In this document: positions 37,569 through 45,408 of the stretch, piece after piece
Layout: each line of letters opens with the position of its first letter
Numbering within the stretch: position 1 is the stretch's first letter
Assembly: GCA_031430695.1 (NCBI GenBank)
Contig: JANPBZ010000037.1
Coordinates: forward strand, 1 to 64,000
DNA length: 64,000 nucleotides
Source of the DNA: JAENVT01 sp031430695
GTDB lineage: Bacteria > Actinomycetota > Acidimicrobiia > Acidimicrobiales > Ilumatobacteraceae
Reading direction: 5' to 3'
Made by a program: the position numbers and the translations under genes
Notes under the pieces: generated by a model
What the model was told of the DNA's origin: nothing
The model's database searches: none
Seen by the model: only the letters and a program-made list of their open reading frames with translations

Positions 37569-39086
37569 ATGACCGTGTTCTTGAGCTATGCGCACCAAGA
37601 CGTCGAACTCGCGGCCGCGCTACGGCAGGATCTCGAAGACATCGGGCAGTCGGTGTGGCTCGACGAGAGTCTCCACGGTGGACAGCTGTGGTGGGACGAG
37701 ATCCTTCGCCAGCTCGGCGAGTGCCACCTGTTCATCCTGGCTGTCAGCGCCCACTCGCTCGCCTCGGAGGCTTGCGTAGCGGAGTGGGAATACGCGGCGG
37801 CTTTGAACCGCCCATTTCTGCCCGTTCGACTCGACAACACGGACTGGACGAGCGCGCCGGCGGCCATGCGGGAGTCGCAGCACATCGACTTCCAGATCGG
37901 CAACGTTCAGAGCACCAAGGCGCTCGCCAGGGCATTGTCGAGTGTCCCTGACTCAGTTCCCCCACCCGAGGTTCTACCGCCGCCTCCCCCAGCTCCGCAG
38001 TCGTATCGCGAACGATTTGCCAACTTGTTCGGGCCTGGTGCCCTGACGATCGAGGAGCAGGTCAACTACTACGTGAGACTCAGCCTCGACATCGACAGCG
38101 CCAATTCCGACGAAGCCTTTGCGCTCCTGCGAGTGCTTCACGCCAGACCGGACCTGTCGTGGAAGGTGCGCCAAGACATCGACATCCTCATCGGGGAGCG
38201 CCCGGACGTCGCCACTCAGCCCAGCACACCGAGCAAGCCAGCGAAGGCCGAACCCGACGTCACCGCCACCTTCGCAACCCAGCAGCGATCGAAGCGGTTG
38301 ACATGGGGGATCGCGATCGGCGTCGCTGCTGTTGTGATCGTCGGCGCCGTGATCCTCCTCGGACGTGACTCGGACTCCGACGCCCTCCCGCTGCTCCCGG
38401 AGAACACCTCGTGCAGCGTCGACACCTGCAGTGAGACCCCGATCAGATTCGTCGATCTCGCCGGCGCGGAGGGTGAGATCGAAGTGATCCTGACCGATCC
38501 GTTCGGCAATGGAGTCGACGATGTCAATCCCCCCACACCACGGTCGGACGGCTCGCTGGAATGGACGTGGTCGGCTGACTACGACGACCACCTCGGCACG
38601 TACACCCTGCAGTTCTCGAGTCCCAGCTCGGAAGACGTCGAGTACAACTTCACGGTCGAATCGGGAAGTGGCCCGTTTGTCGTCGTCCAGCGACTCGCTG
38701 AGGCGATCTCTGCTCAAGATTGGGACACGGCCGCAGCGCTCGACGCCCGCATCCGCGATGATTTGGAGCAGGAGGGAGTCGAGTACCTCGAGCAGGAGTA
38801 CCCGGCCTCCGCTGAGAAGCACTGGATTCCCTACGACTCGTCGGGCCAGTCCAACGCGCTCGGCACCACGATCATCGGCGCGTTCGTCATCTACCTGGAG
38901 GACGAAGATGAAACGTCCGCCCGCTGCGAGATCTGGGCCGTTGATCCCGGTGATGAGACCATGAGATCGGGCAAGCTTCCCATCCTCGGCGACCGCCAGG
39001 AGCGGGTATCGTCTTCGGGCCGCCACTCCCCGAGCTCGTTCAGCGAGTGGATCTCGGATCGGTGTGTCGCTGCAGCGAGTCCGTAG
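37569..39086 (+). CDS. TIR-domain single-pass membrane protein
   Basis: 505 residues. The TIR domain (1-130) begins MTVFLSYAHQDVELAAALRQ, has VWLDESLHGGQLWWD and ASEACVAEWEY, and puts the candidate catalytic glutamate at E72, the same number as in its divergent neighbour. A Pro-rich stretch (about 140-155) and a helical segment lead to one membrane helix (about 244-265). The outer part of about 240 residues is acidic, beta-rich, then helical, with a conserved-looking pair of cysteines after the membrane (CSVDTC). I do not recognise the outer domain. Start ATG 37569 has AAGGAAG upstream. Its stop lies against the broken end of hoxW. Confidence 0.86.
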   Translation: MTVFLSYAHQDVELAAALRQDLEDIGQSVWLDESLHGGQLWWDEILRQLGECHLFILAVSAHSLASEACVAEWEYAAALNRPFLPVRLDNTDWTSAPAAMRESQHIDFQIGNVQSTKALARALSSVPDSVPPPEVLPPPPPAPQSYRERFANLFGPGALTIEEQVNYYVRLSLDIDSANSDEAFALLRVLHARPDLSWKVRQDIDILIGERPDVATQPSTPSKPAKAEPDVTATFATQQRSKRLTWGIAIGVAAVVIVGAVILLGRDSDSDALPLLPENTSCSVDTCSETPIRFVDLAGAEGEIEVILTDPFGNGVDDVNPPTPRSDGSLEWTWSADYDDHLGTYTLQFSSPSSEDVEYNFTVESGSGPFVVVQRLAEAISAQDWDTAAALDARIRDDLEQEGVEYLEQEYPASAEKHWIPYDSSGQSNALGTTIIGAFVIYLEDEDETSARCEIWAVDPGDETMRSGKLPILGDRQERVSSSGRHSPSSFSEWISDRCVAAASP

Positions 39087-39557
39087 TCGAGCTGATCCCG
39101 CGCCCCCGCCTCGCCGGGCCACGAGTTCCGCCACGGCGTCGATCACGCTCGGCAAGGCCGCCTCGGCGACGGAGGAGAGCCGATCCCCGACGTCGAGCGA
39201 TTGCACTCCGCAACTGACGACAACAACGTCGGCGGCGCTCCCATACAGTTCGTCACTGAGCGAGACGAGCGTCGCCGGGCTGAGGTGATGCGACCAGCTG
39301 TTCGGGGTGCCGCGGGAGCGTCGGACGCGTTCAACGGTGAACTCGCCCGGTGGCAGACCAGTGGTCGCGTCGATGAGCACCACAAGGGCAGCGGTGCTGA
39401 TGTCGAGCGCGAGCTCGGGTGTCAGCTGATGTCGTTGGAGGATCTCCACCCCGGCCAACCGGGGATCGTCGGCAAGGCGTGCAGCTGCGTGCCACCCGAA
39501 TCCGTCGTCGGTACGCATCACGTTGCCATAGCCGACGACAACGACCCCGTGCGTCAC
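39087..39557 (-). pseudogene. hoxW: Hydrogenase maturation protease (HoxW/HyaD family), 3' end lost
   Basis: Endopeptidase family that trims the C-terminus of the [NiFe]-hydrogenase large subunit. Present are GVVVVGYGNVMRTDDGFGWH with the metal-binding Asp, LVVLIDATTG and VVVSCGVQSLDVGDRLS, about 150 residues, nearly family length. But there is no stop where the family ends: the frame stays open antisense through the TIR gene to 37974, so the true 3' end was replaced. GTG 39557 overlaps the stop of a hoxH tail (LDELMR) as GTGA, the normal operon coupling. Its substrate HoxH is destroyed, so the gene is probably without function. Confidence 0.72.
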
Positions 39558-39561
39558 CGCA

Positions 39562-39720
39562 TCAGCTCGTCGAGCACCGCTCCGCGATTCGCTCGAAACC
39601 ACGGAACTGGGTGACGTGAAACTGGGCATCGACCACCTCGCCATGGTCGTCGAGGTGAATTGTGATCTTCGAGTGACCCTCGATGCGTGTGACCGGGTCG
39701 ATGACGATCGTCTTGCTCAT
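39562..39720 (-). pseudogene. hoxH: [NiFe]-hydrogenase large subunit with large internal deletion
   Basis: Begins MSKTIVIDPVTRIEGHSKIT and continues through AQFHVTQFRGFE, the unmistakable N-terminus of group 3 (HoxH-type) hydrogenase large subunits, with a GGAG ribosome site before ATG 39720. After about 43 residues it breaks into RIAERCSTS and stops. A second frame over the last 30 bases reads GAVLDELMR, which looks like the original C-terminus joined to hoxW. Both CxxC nickel-binding motifs are gone, so no catalytic subunit can be made. Confidence 0.78.
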
Positions 39721-39728
39721 GGTTCTCC

Positions 39729-39830
39729 TCAGCGCCCGAATCGGGCGTCGCGAGTGTCGGGCACCCGACCCTCGAGCAGGTCCACCAGCGATTGGTAGAT
39801 GAGATCCGCCGAGGGCAGCCGAATGCTTCT
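39729..39830 (-). pseudogene. hoxY: Hydrogenase small subunit C-terminal fragment
   Basis: The frame ending at the TGA 39731-39729 reads LPSADLIYQSLVDLLEGRVP and then DTRDARFGR, matching the C-terminal PPSADxIY...LLEGR tail of HoxY-type small subunits. The cysteine that normally precedes this (PGCPPSAD) is not there. The stop is 8 bases before hoxH, the expected hoxYH order and spacing. Similarity fades upstream of about 39830, so only the last 30-35 residues remain. Confidence 0.6.
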
Positions 39831-39861
39831 TGCGCCGAGTGCAGCGCCTCGAACGGTGTGA

Positions 39862-40020
39862 TCGGCCGGCCACAACGGCAGCCATTACTACCACGTGGCG
39901 CTCTCCCTCGGGACGGGTGACGACACCATCGAGGCAATGAGCGCCAGGTACGGCGTGTGCGTCGGCACGGTCGGCAGCCGCTTCACCCACGGCGGCTACA
40001 TCCCCGGCGTGACCTACTAG
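39862..40020 (+). other. Unassigned short open frame
   Basis: A 52-codon open stretch ending at TAG 40020 (end: HGGYIPGVTY; middle: DDTIEAMSARYG). It has no convincing start or ribosome site and is unlike its surroundings in not being a shadow of a known gene. It may be the last piece of another deleted gene at the scar of the hydrogenase locus. I do not recognise it. Confidence 0.2.
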
Positions 40021-40094
40021 CTCACTCACATCCACCGGAGCATTGCCCGCTCGTCACTAGGGTGATCGCACGCACGGGAGAGGGAGCGGTTTCC

Positions 40095-41183
40095 ATGTCG
40101 ACACAGGTACCAGCCGAGCCACGCCGTACGCCCCCGCCCTGGTTGGTCCCCACCGGGATCGGCATGATCATCGCCCTGCTCGTGGCGCTCATCGTTGTCG
40201 TACTCACCCGTGACGACGATGGCGACTCGTCCACGCCCGAGACGACAGCGGCGCCAGTCGGGACAACGGTCTCGACTGAGCCCGAGACCACCGTCGCCGA
40301 GACGACGACGTCGGCAGAAACCGTGCCCGACACGACGGTTCCGACCACCGAGCCGGCGACGACCGTGCCGGTGGTGGAGGATGTCGCCACGGGGCAGGCG
40401 CTGCTGGTAGCGGGTGGCGAGACGCGGACGTTCTCGGTCGTTGCCACATGCTCTGACTTCTGGGCCGGCGTGGAGACCACGAGTCATGTGCTGGTCGACG
40501 ACGCCACCCAACGGGTCTGGGTGGTCGATGTGTTTGCGTTCGAGGAGGGCGGCAGCCGAGGCATGCTCGCCGTCGACATGGAATTCGCGATCGCCGCCAA
40601 CCTGTTCGGCCAAGACACACCGCCGTCACCCACCTACTCCGGTGAGATCGACGAGAGTCAGGCAGGCGTCGCACGCGCGGCGTTGCAGCGCACCTCGGGC
40701 GACGGTCCTGCCTCGATCGACATGGCGCTGGGTGAGCCCACAACCGCCGACGATTGCGCGGTCGGGTGGTACACGCCGCAGTCGCGGTTCGCATCCGGCA
40801 CGCAGGTCGAGTGGCTCTCTCCCGACGAATCGGATGGGAAGCGATTCAACGTGCTCGCCGACTGCGGAGCCGAACTGCTGGTGACCGGCGGCGGCCTGCT
40901 GCTGACCACCTACCCGCAGGACGGCGTGACGATGTCCGCCGGACTCGTGAACTCGCACAACTTCATCGGCGATGATGTGTGGTGGACGAACATCGCCGAG
41001 CCGCAGCCCGACGAGACGGCGTTCGATCAGGGCGGTGGCGGCGACATCACTGCGGCGATCAACGTGTACCCCGACGGCGACCGCACGGCTGCGCCGGGCT
41101 ACCTGTCGTGGACCGAGCGCCCGTTGCGTTCGGCCGTCGGCGAGGTCGGCCTCCTCGACGACGTCTGCATCGCCGCCCCCTGA
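40095..41183 (+). CDS. Single-pass membrane protein, unknown function
   Basis: 362 residues. A short basic, Pro-rich N-terminus is followed by one membrane helix (about residues 20-42), a Thr/Glu/Pro-rich linker of about 65 residues and an outer domain of about 250 residues with four cysteines that could form disulfides. No catalytic motif or family is recognised. GGGAG lies before ATG 40095. The convergent neighbour is 20 bp away. The shape (short cytoplasmic tail, helix, mucin-like linker, outer domain) is like that of sensor or adhesion proteins. Confidence 0.7.
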   Translation: MSTQVPAEPRRTPPPWLVPTGIGMIIALLVALIVVVLTRDDDGDSSTPETTAAPVGTTVSTEPETTVAETTTSAETVPDTTVPTTEPATTVPVVEDVATGQALLVAGGETRTFSVVATCSDFWAGVETTSHVLVDDATQRVWVVDVFAFEEGGSRGMLAVDMEFAIAANLFGQDTPPSPTYSGEIDESQAGVARAALQRTSGDGPASIDMALGEPTTADDCAVGWYTPQSRFASGTQVEWLSPDESDGKRFNVLADCGAELLVTGGGLLLTTYPQDGVTMSAGLVNSHNFIGDDVWWTNIAEPQPDETAFDQGGGGDITAAINVYPDGDRTAAPGYLSWTERPLRSAVGEVGLLDDVCIAAP

Positions 41184-41203
41184 TCTGCCACCGAGAGAGA
41201 GGC

Positions 41204-42115
41204 TTACCCCTCCTCTTGGTACCGCCACCTGAGGGCCTCGGCGGCGTAGCCGATCTCCGGCGCTGCGGCGTTGTCGGCGGCAAACTCGAAGTGCTCGCGG
41301 GCGACGTCGAAGTCGTGCGCATGATAGGCGATCATCCCCAGGTAGTACCGGGCGCGGCCCTTGGCCTCGTCGTCGTTGAGCCCGCTGGTATCGGCGACGA
41401 CCTGTTCGAACATGGCCTTCCCCTTGTCCCCCGCCCCCGATTCGAACGTCGCCATGCCAGAGGTGAGCTCGAATCCGTGACTGATCGCGCGCTCATCGAT
41501 GAAGCCCCCCATCCCCTGGTTGTCGTTGGCCTTCTCGATCAGCTTGCGAGCCTCATCGGCGCTCGAGCCGGAGCTCTCCGCCAAGGCGGCCTGGGCCCAC
41601 TCCTCGGCCTGTCGGGCGAAGCCGCGATCAAGCATGCTCTGAGCCATGAGCAGACACACCCGAGACCGCTGCGCTGGCAGCGTTGCCGTGCTGTCCATGA
41701 TCCGAGCAACGAGTTGATCGAACGTGGCGTGATCGTTGGTGGCGTTCGCCGCCACGACCGCGTTCATGTAGCGAGTGAGCACCTCTGGTGTTTCCGGGAT
41801 GACATCGGGATCGACGGCCGCGTCCGTGGTCTTTGCATCGATCACCTTCAACAGGTCGGCGCCTGCCGGTCCGGCGGCTTCCAGCCAGCGGTAGGCCTCG
41901 TCGTCGTTGCCCTGCCCCACGAGGATGGTCCCGACGCGGAGATACGCGTGGTGACGGCTGTCGTCGCCGGCGAAGAGGCCTGCCGACGAAGCCGACCAGT
42001 ACAGCGACAGCGCCAGATCGTGCTGCGCGCGGTCGAACGCAAGATCGGCTTCGCGGATGTACTCCGCTGTTTGCTGGGCGTTCTCGGGGAGCGCAGTTGG
42101 ATCGTCAATTGCCAT
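41204..42115 (-). CDS. Helical-repeat (TPR/Sel1-like) protein
   Basis: 303 residues from ATG 42115 (MAIDDPTALPENAQQ). Nearly all alpha-helical, with repeated A/L/Y-rich helix pairs of TPR spacing (DLALSLYWSASSAGL, EAYRWLEAAGPAG, QAEEWAQAALAES, ARYYLGMIAYHAHDF, AREHFEFAADNAA). There is no signal peptide or membrane helix, so it is a cytoplasmic scaffold or adaptor. No partner is evident. It sits at the edge of the TIR/CHAT region but nothing ties it to that system. Confidence 0.65.
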   Translation of the reverse strand: MAIDDPTALPENAQQTAEYIREADLAFDRAQHDLALSLYWSASSAGLFAGDDSRHHAYLRVGTILVGQGNDDEAYRWLEAAGPAGADLLKVIDAKTTDAAVDPDVIPETPEVLTRYMNAVVAANATNDHATFDQLVARIMDSTATLPAQRSRVCLLMAQSMLDRGFARQAEEWAQAALAESSGSSADEARKLIEKANDNQGMGGFIDERAISHGFELTSGMATFESGAGDKGKAMFEQVVADTSGLNDDEAKGRARYYLGMIAYHAHDFDVAREHFEFAADNAAAPEIGYAAEALRWRYQEEG

Positions 42116-42221
42116 TCGACACTGTCGCGCCACAGTCGCCGGCCGTGCGTGCTGATGCCCTGCCCGATCGGGAACGGCGGTGTCCGAGTGTGAACGTGTG
42201 TGGGCACGCCAGAATGTCCAG

Positions 42222-42866
42222 ATGGATTCGCATACGCACGGCCATGGCCACGAGCACGATCGCGGACTCCGCGGTTTCGTGCGCTACATGAAGATGCTGC
42301 CGAAGATGTGGCGCTCGCCGGTCAGTGCCGAGGTGGTTCGCTCCATCGCACCGCAGCCGGGTGAGTGTGTCGTGGATATCGGCGCCGGCATGGGTCCCGC
42401 CTCGGTGCTCGCCGCGAGGGCTGGCGCCTCAGTGCTGGCGGTCGACCCGACGCCGTACATGCGCCGCATCCTTGGAGTGCGCCGACTCGGTCAGCGCGCC
42501 CGCACCTCCATCCGTGTGGCCGACGGCTCCGCTGAGTCCATTCCCGCCGCCGATCACAGCGTCGACGCGTTGTGGACGGTCAACACCATGCACCATTGGA
42601 CGGATCTGAATGCGGCCGTCCACGAACTGGCGCGGGCGCTGAGACCGAGCGGCCGACTTCTGCTGGTAGACGAGGACTTCGACGCGCCCACGCACCCGGC
42701 CTTTGCGCACATGCAGGATCGGAAACAACATCGGGCCCATCACTTCGCCGAGATCGACCCTGCGGACGTGGCAGCGAAGCTGAAATCGGCGGGGTTTACC
42801 AGCGTCGAAGGTTCAACGGACTCGCTGGGTGGCCGCCCCGTGAAGGCAGTTCGCGCCACGCGGTGA
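42222..42866 (+). CDS. SAM-dependent methyltransferase (class I)
   Basis: 214 residues. A His-rich start (DSHTHGHGHEHD) may bind metal. The Rossmann core shows motif I VVDIGAGMGPAS (about residues 50-61), the acidic loop end LAVDPTP, motif II/III SVDALWTVNTMHHW and motif IV RALRPSGRLLLVDEDF. It fits the Methyltransf_11 group acting on small molecules or lipids; the substrate is not predictable. Start ATG 42222 is preferred over the longer frame because family similarity begins after it. Immediately downstream lies a decayed GH3 gene. Confidence 0.8.
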   Translation: MDSHTHGHGHEHDRGLRGFVRYMKMLPKMWRSPVSAEVVRSIAPQPGECVVDIGAGMGPASVLAARAGASVLAVDPTPYMRRILGVRRLGQRARTSIRVADGSAESIPAADHSVDALWTVNTMHHWTDLNAAVHELARALRPSGRLLLVDEDFDAPTHPAFAHMQDRKQHRAHHFAEIDPADVAAKLKSAGFTSVEGSTDSLGGRPVKAVRATR

Positions 42867-42869
42867 ACG

Positions 42870-43791
42870 TACTTCCCGCCGTTCAAGGCGGCGGTCGAGG
42901 CTGGCGCCGGCAACGTGACGATCGCCTACATTGACCTCAACGGAGCTCCGGCGACGGGCAATCGGTGGCTGTTCACCGAGGTGCTGCGCGACACATGGGG
43001 GTTCGAGGGGCTTCGTGGCGAGTGACGCCAACGCCGTACTGAATCTCGTTACGCACGGCTTTGCGACTGATCTCGGCGACGCCGCCGCCGGCGCTGTCAA
43101 CGCCGGAGTCGACATGGAGATGGCCGTTTCAGGCCCCGCCTACCCGTGCCTGCCCGAGGCGCTGGAGTCAGGTTCGGCGAGCCGCAGGCCGTGGACGCAA
43201 GCGTCCGGCGGGTGCTGGAAGCAAAGATTCGGATGGGTCTCTTCGATGCACCGTACCGCTCGACGCCCGCAGCCTGAGTTCGATCGCCGTCATCGGGCCG
43301 CTGGTCGACTCCAAGCGCGACACCATCGGGCCATGGGTCTTCGACTTCGACCTCGACGAGAGGGTCACCGTGTTGGAAGGCATCCGCCCCGGCACTCAGG
43401 GCGCGCGGCAGCAGCAAACCTGCTGTTCGGTGACGTCTCCCCTGGCGCCAAGCTCCCCTTCACCCGGCCGCGCACTGTGGGGCAGGTGCCGATGGTGTAC
43501 GCACACACCCGCTCGGAGAACCAAGGGGTCCGCTACTGGGACGAGGCAAGCACGCCGCTGTTCCCGTTCGGGTACGGATTGAGTTACGGCTGTTTCGAGT
43601 ACGCCAACCTCGCAATCGACCAGCCTGCCGTCTCCGCTGGAGGGAGTTTCACGATGTCGGTGGAGGTCACCAATTCATCTGCTCGAGAAGCCGACGAGAT
43701 CATCCAGCTCTACCTTCACCAACGACACGTCTGGGTCGGTGGTGACTCAACCGCGCAACTGTCCGCAAGCTTCGAGGTCACAGAGGCGTAG
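42870..43791 (+). pseudogene. Glycoside hydrolase family 3 beta-glucosidase remnant
   Basis: Pieces of a GH3 enzyme occur in order but in different frames: YFPPFKAAVEAGAGNVTIAY and LRDTWGFEG (frame broken near 43015), then FVASDANAVLNLVTHG and AVNAGVDMEM, then AVDASVRRVLEAKIRMG (new frame), then SIAVIGPLVDSKRDTIGPW, then ANLLFGDVSPGAKLPFT and FPFGYGLSYG with a fibronectin-like tail to 43791. At least three frameshifts and an internal deletion before ANLLFG are needed to explain it, and the 5' part is missing. Not functional. Confidence 0.8.
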
Positions 43792-43814
43792 ACGAGCTGT
43801 TGCGATGTCCGCGA

Positions 43815-44813
43815 TCAGCCGCGTGTCAGCGCCAAGCCTGCGGCGGTGACAACGTCACGCGCTGCGCTCTGAAGTTCCCGGCACAGCGCGTCGCTGAGCC
43901 GGGAGGTCGCGTCCTTCACTGTCAGCTCGGCTCGGGTCACACCGGGCTCATCGAATGCGAACGTCGCGTTCGCCTTTGCGAGCACCGCCCTCATTGGCGC
44001 GTTGTCCGATAGCAGCGTTGCCGTGAAGTCACGGATGCCACCGACCGAGGCCGCTGCACCGATGGCACCCAACAGCAAACTGCCAAGGCCGCGACCTTGA
44101 TGGGCGTCCTTGACCGCGAACGCCAGTTCCGCGCAGTCGGGGGTGTCGCGGCGGCGGATGTATCGCGCAGTCGCCCAACCGTCGGTGGGCACTCGAGCGT
44201 CGAGGACGAGCCAGGCGAAATGATTGACGTAGTCGATGGAGACGAGGTAATCAATGATCCGCTCGGTTGGCTGGCCGGCGCTGAAGAACCGCCGTCGCAA
44301 TGACTCGGCCGACATTTCTCGGAGGGCTGCGGCGATTCCATCGCGATCGGACGGCAGCAACGGCCGCAACAAGATGGGCGTGCCGTCCCTCAGGGTGGCA
44401 AGGACAGGACGGAAGCCTTCGGCGAGCCGCGCACTCACGACTCGCTCGATCCGTTCGCGGACACCCGGCAGGTCGAGCAGCAGCGCGAACGCTTCGGTGT
44501 CCCCGGTAAGCGCAACAGTCGGCACCGTCGCGGTCACCGTGGCGGCGCGAGGCATACCGCGCAGCAGCGAAAGTTCACCTATCACCGAACCGCCGCTGAC
44601 GAGAGCCAACTCCTCGGGACCATTCGGTCCGTAACGGGTGACCGCGACCTGACCCGAGACGAGAAACGCGAAGAACGTTCCCGCTTCACCCTCGACCATC
44701 AGCCGGTCGCCCTGATCGAGCCGTCGCGACTCGAGATGCTCCGCAAACAAGGCAAGATCAGCCGAGCCACTGCCCGCCAGCAACGGGCTCGATGTCAGTT
44801 CGCCCGCGCTCAT
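43815..44813 (-). CDS. Cyclic-nucleotide-binding GNAT acetyltransferase
   Basis: 332 residues. A cNMP-binding domain (about 15-130; GQVAVTRYG, GSVIGELSLLRGMPRAATVTA with the phosphate-binding Glu and Arg) precedes a GNAT acetyltransferase domain (about 140-300; ELAFAVKDAHQGRGLGSLLL is the acetyl-CoA loop). This is the layout of mycobacterial cAMP-regulated protein lysine acetyltransferases (Rv0998/PatA), which acetylate acyl-CoA synthetases. The acyl-CoA ligase at 15.7-17.2 kb and the cyclase at 29 kb would be natural upstream and downstream partners, by inference. Confidence 0.88.
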   Translation of the reverse strand: MSAGELTSSPLLAGSGSADLALFAEHLESRRLDQGDRLMVEGEAGTFFAFLVSGQVAVTRYGPNGPEELALVSGGSVIGELSLLRGMPRAATVTATVPTVALTGDTEAFALLLDLPGVRERIERVVSARLAEGFRPVLATLRDGTPILLRPLLPSDRDGIAAALREMSAESLRRRFFSAGQPTERIIDYLVSIDYVNHFAWLVLDARVPTDGWATARYIRRRDTPDCAELAFAVKDAHQGRGLGSLLLGAIGAAASVGGIRDFTATLLSDNAPMRAVLAKANATFAFDEPGVTRAELTVKDATSRLSDALCRELQSAARDVVTAAGLALTRG

Positions 44814-44889
44814 GTCGCATTCTCGCGCGTTGTCGATCCCTGGCGCCGGGCTGCCACAGCTGACTACGTTGCTCCCCCAGCGAGGCGAC

Positions 44890-45357
44890 CTAGGTTTCGG
44901 TCTGGCCCGCCTCGAGATCTGCGATCACGTCGGCGGCATGGCTCGCGACGTCGGTCACCTCGTAGCGCCGATGGATCCGACCACCGGGATCGACGAGGTA
45001 GCTGTGGCGCATCGGGTACTCGGGATACCTTTCACCCGGAGCTCGAGCAACCTCGTACATGGTCCCGACAGCGCGATCCACATCGCTCAACAGATGGAAC
45101 GGGAAGTTCTGCGCTTCGGCAAACGCGAGGTTCTCAGCTGGTGTGTCGAATGAGGCACCGAGGATGACGGCGTTGAGCTCTTCGAATCGATGGGCACTGT
45201 CACGCAGACCCTGACCCTGGATCGTTCAACCAGGTGTCGCCGCTTTCGGGTACCACCACAGCAACACCCACTGACCCCGAAGGTCCTGAAGGTGGACGTT
45301 CCTGCCGTGTTCGTCCAGCAGTTCGAAGTCAGGCGCAACCGAGTTCAACGTCAGCAT
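44890..45357 (-). CDS. Peroxiredoxin (Bcp/PrxQ-like), probable selenoprotein with in-frame TGA
   Basis: 155 codons including one TGA. From ATG 45357 the protein reads MLTLNSVAPDFELLD ... LLWWYPKAATPG, then TGA at 45228-45226 (codon 44), then TIQGQGLRD ... LLSDVDRAVG to the stop at 44890. In Bcp/PrxQ peroxiredoxins this spot is YPKxxTPGC, the peroxidatic cysteine, so the TGA replaces exactly the catalytic residue. There is no cysteine anywhere else in the protein, and similarity is unbroken in frame on both sides. A SECIS-like hairpin follows. Sec-containing peroxiredoxins are known (PrxU of Eubacterium acidaminophilum). A nonsense mutation is the alternative. It would reduce peroxides in the cytoplasm. 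Confidence 0.78.
45199..45228 (-). promoter_or_regulatory. UGA codon plus candidate SECIS hairpin
   Basis: Reading the minus strand, the UGA (45228-45226) is followed 11 bases later by GUCAG-GGUCUG-CGUGAC (45215-45199): a 5-bp stem with one bulged G and a GGUCUG loop. The E. coli fdhF SECIS also presents GGUCU in its apical loop. Ten of the bases between UGA and the stem show only weak further pairing, and the loop is 15 bases from the UGA, slightly nearer than usual. Confidence 0.55.
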
Positions 45358-45408
45358 CTTCGAAGTCTCGCAGACCTCGACAGCGTTCTCATCGACGGAG
45401 CGGGGCGA

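Noticed and set aside
42931..43791. A 286-aa novel protein read straight through the GH3 region
   Set aside because: The middle third is out-of-frame translation of GH3 blocks. The true signal is a frameshifted GH3 pseudogene.
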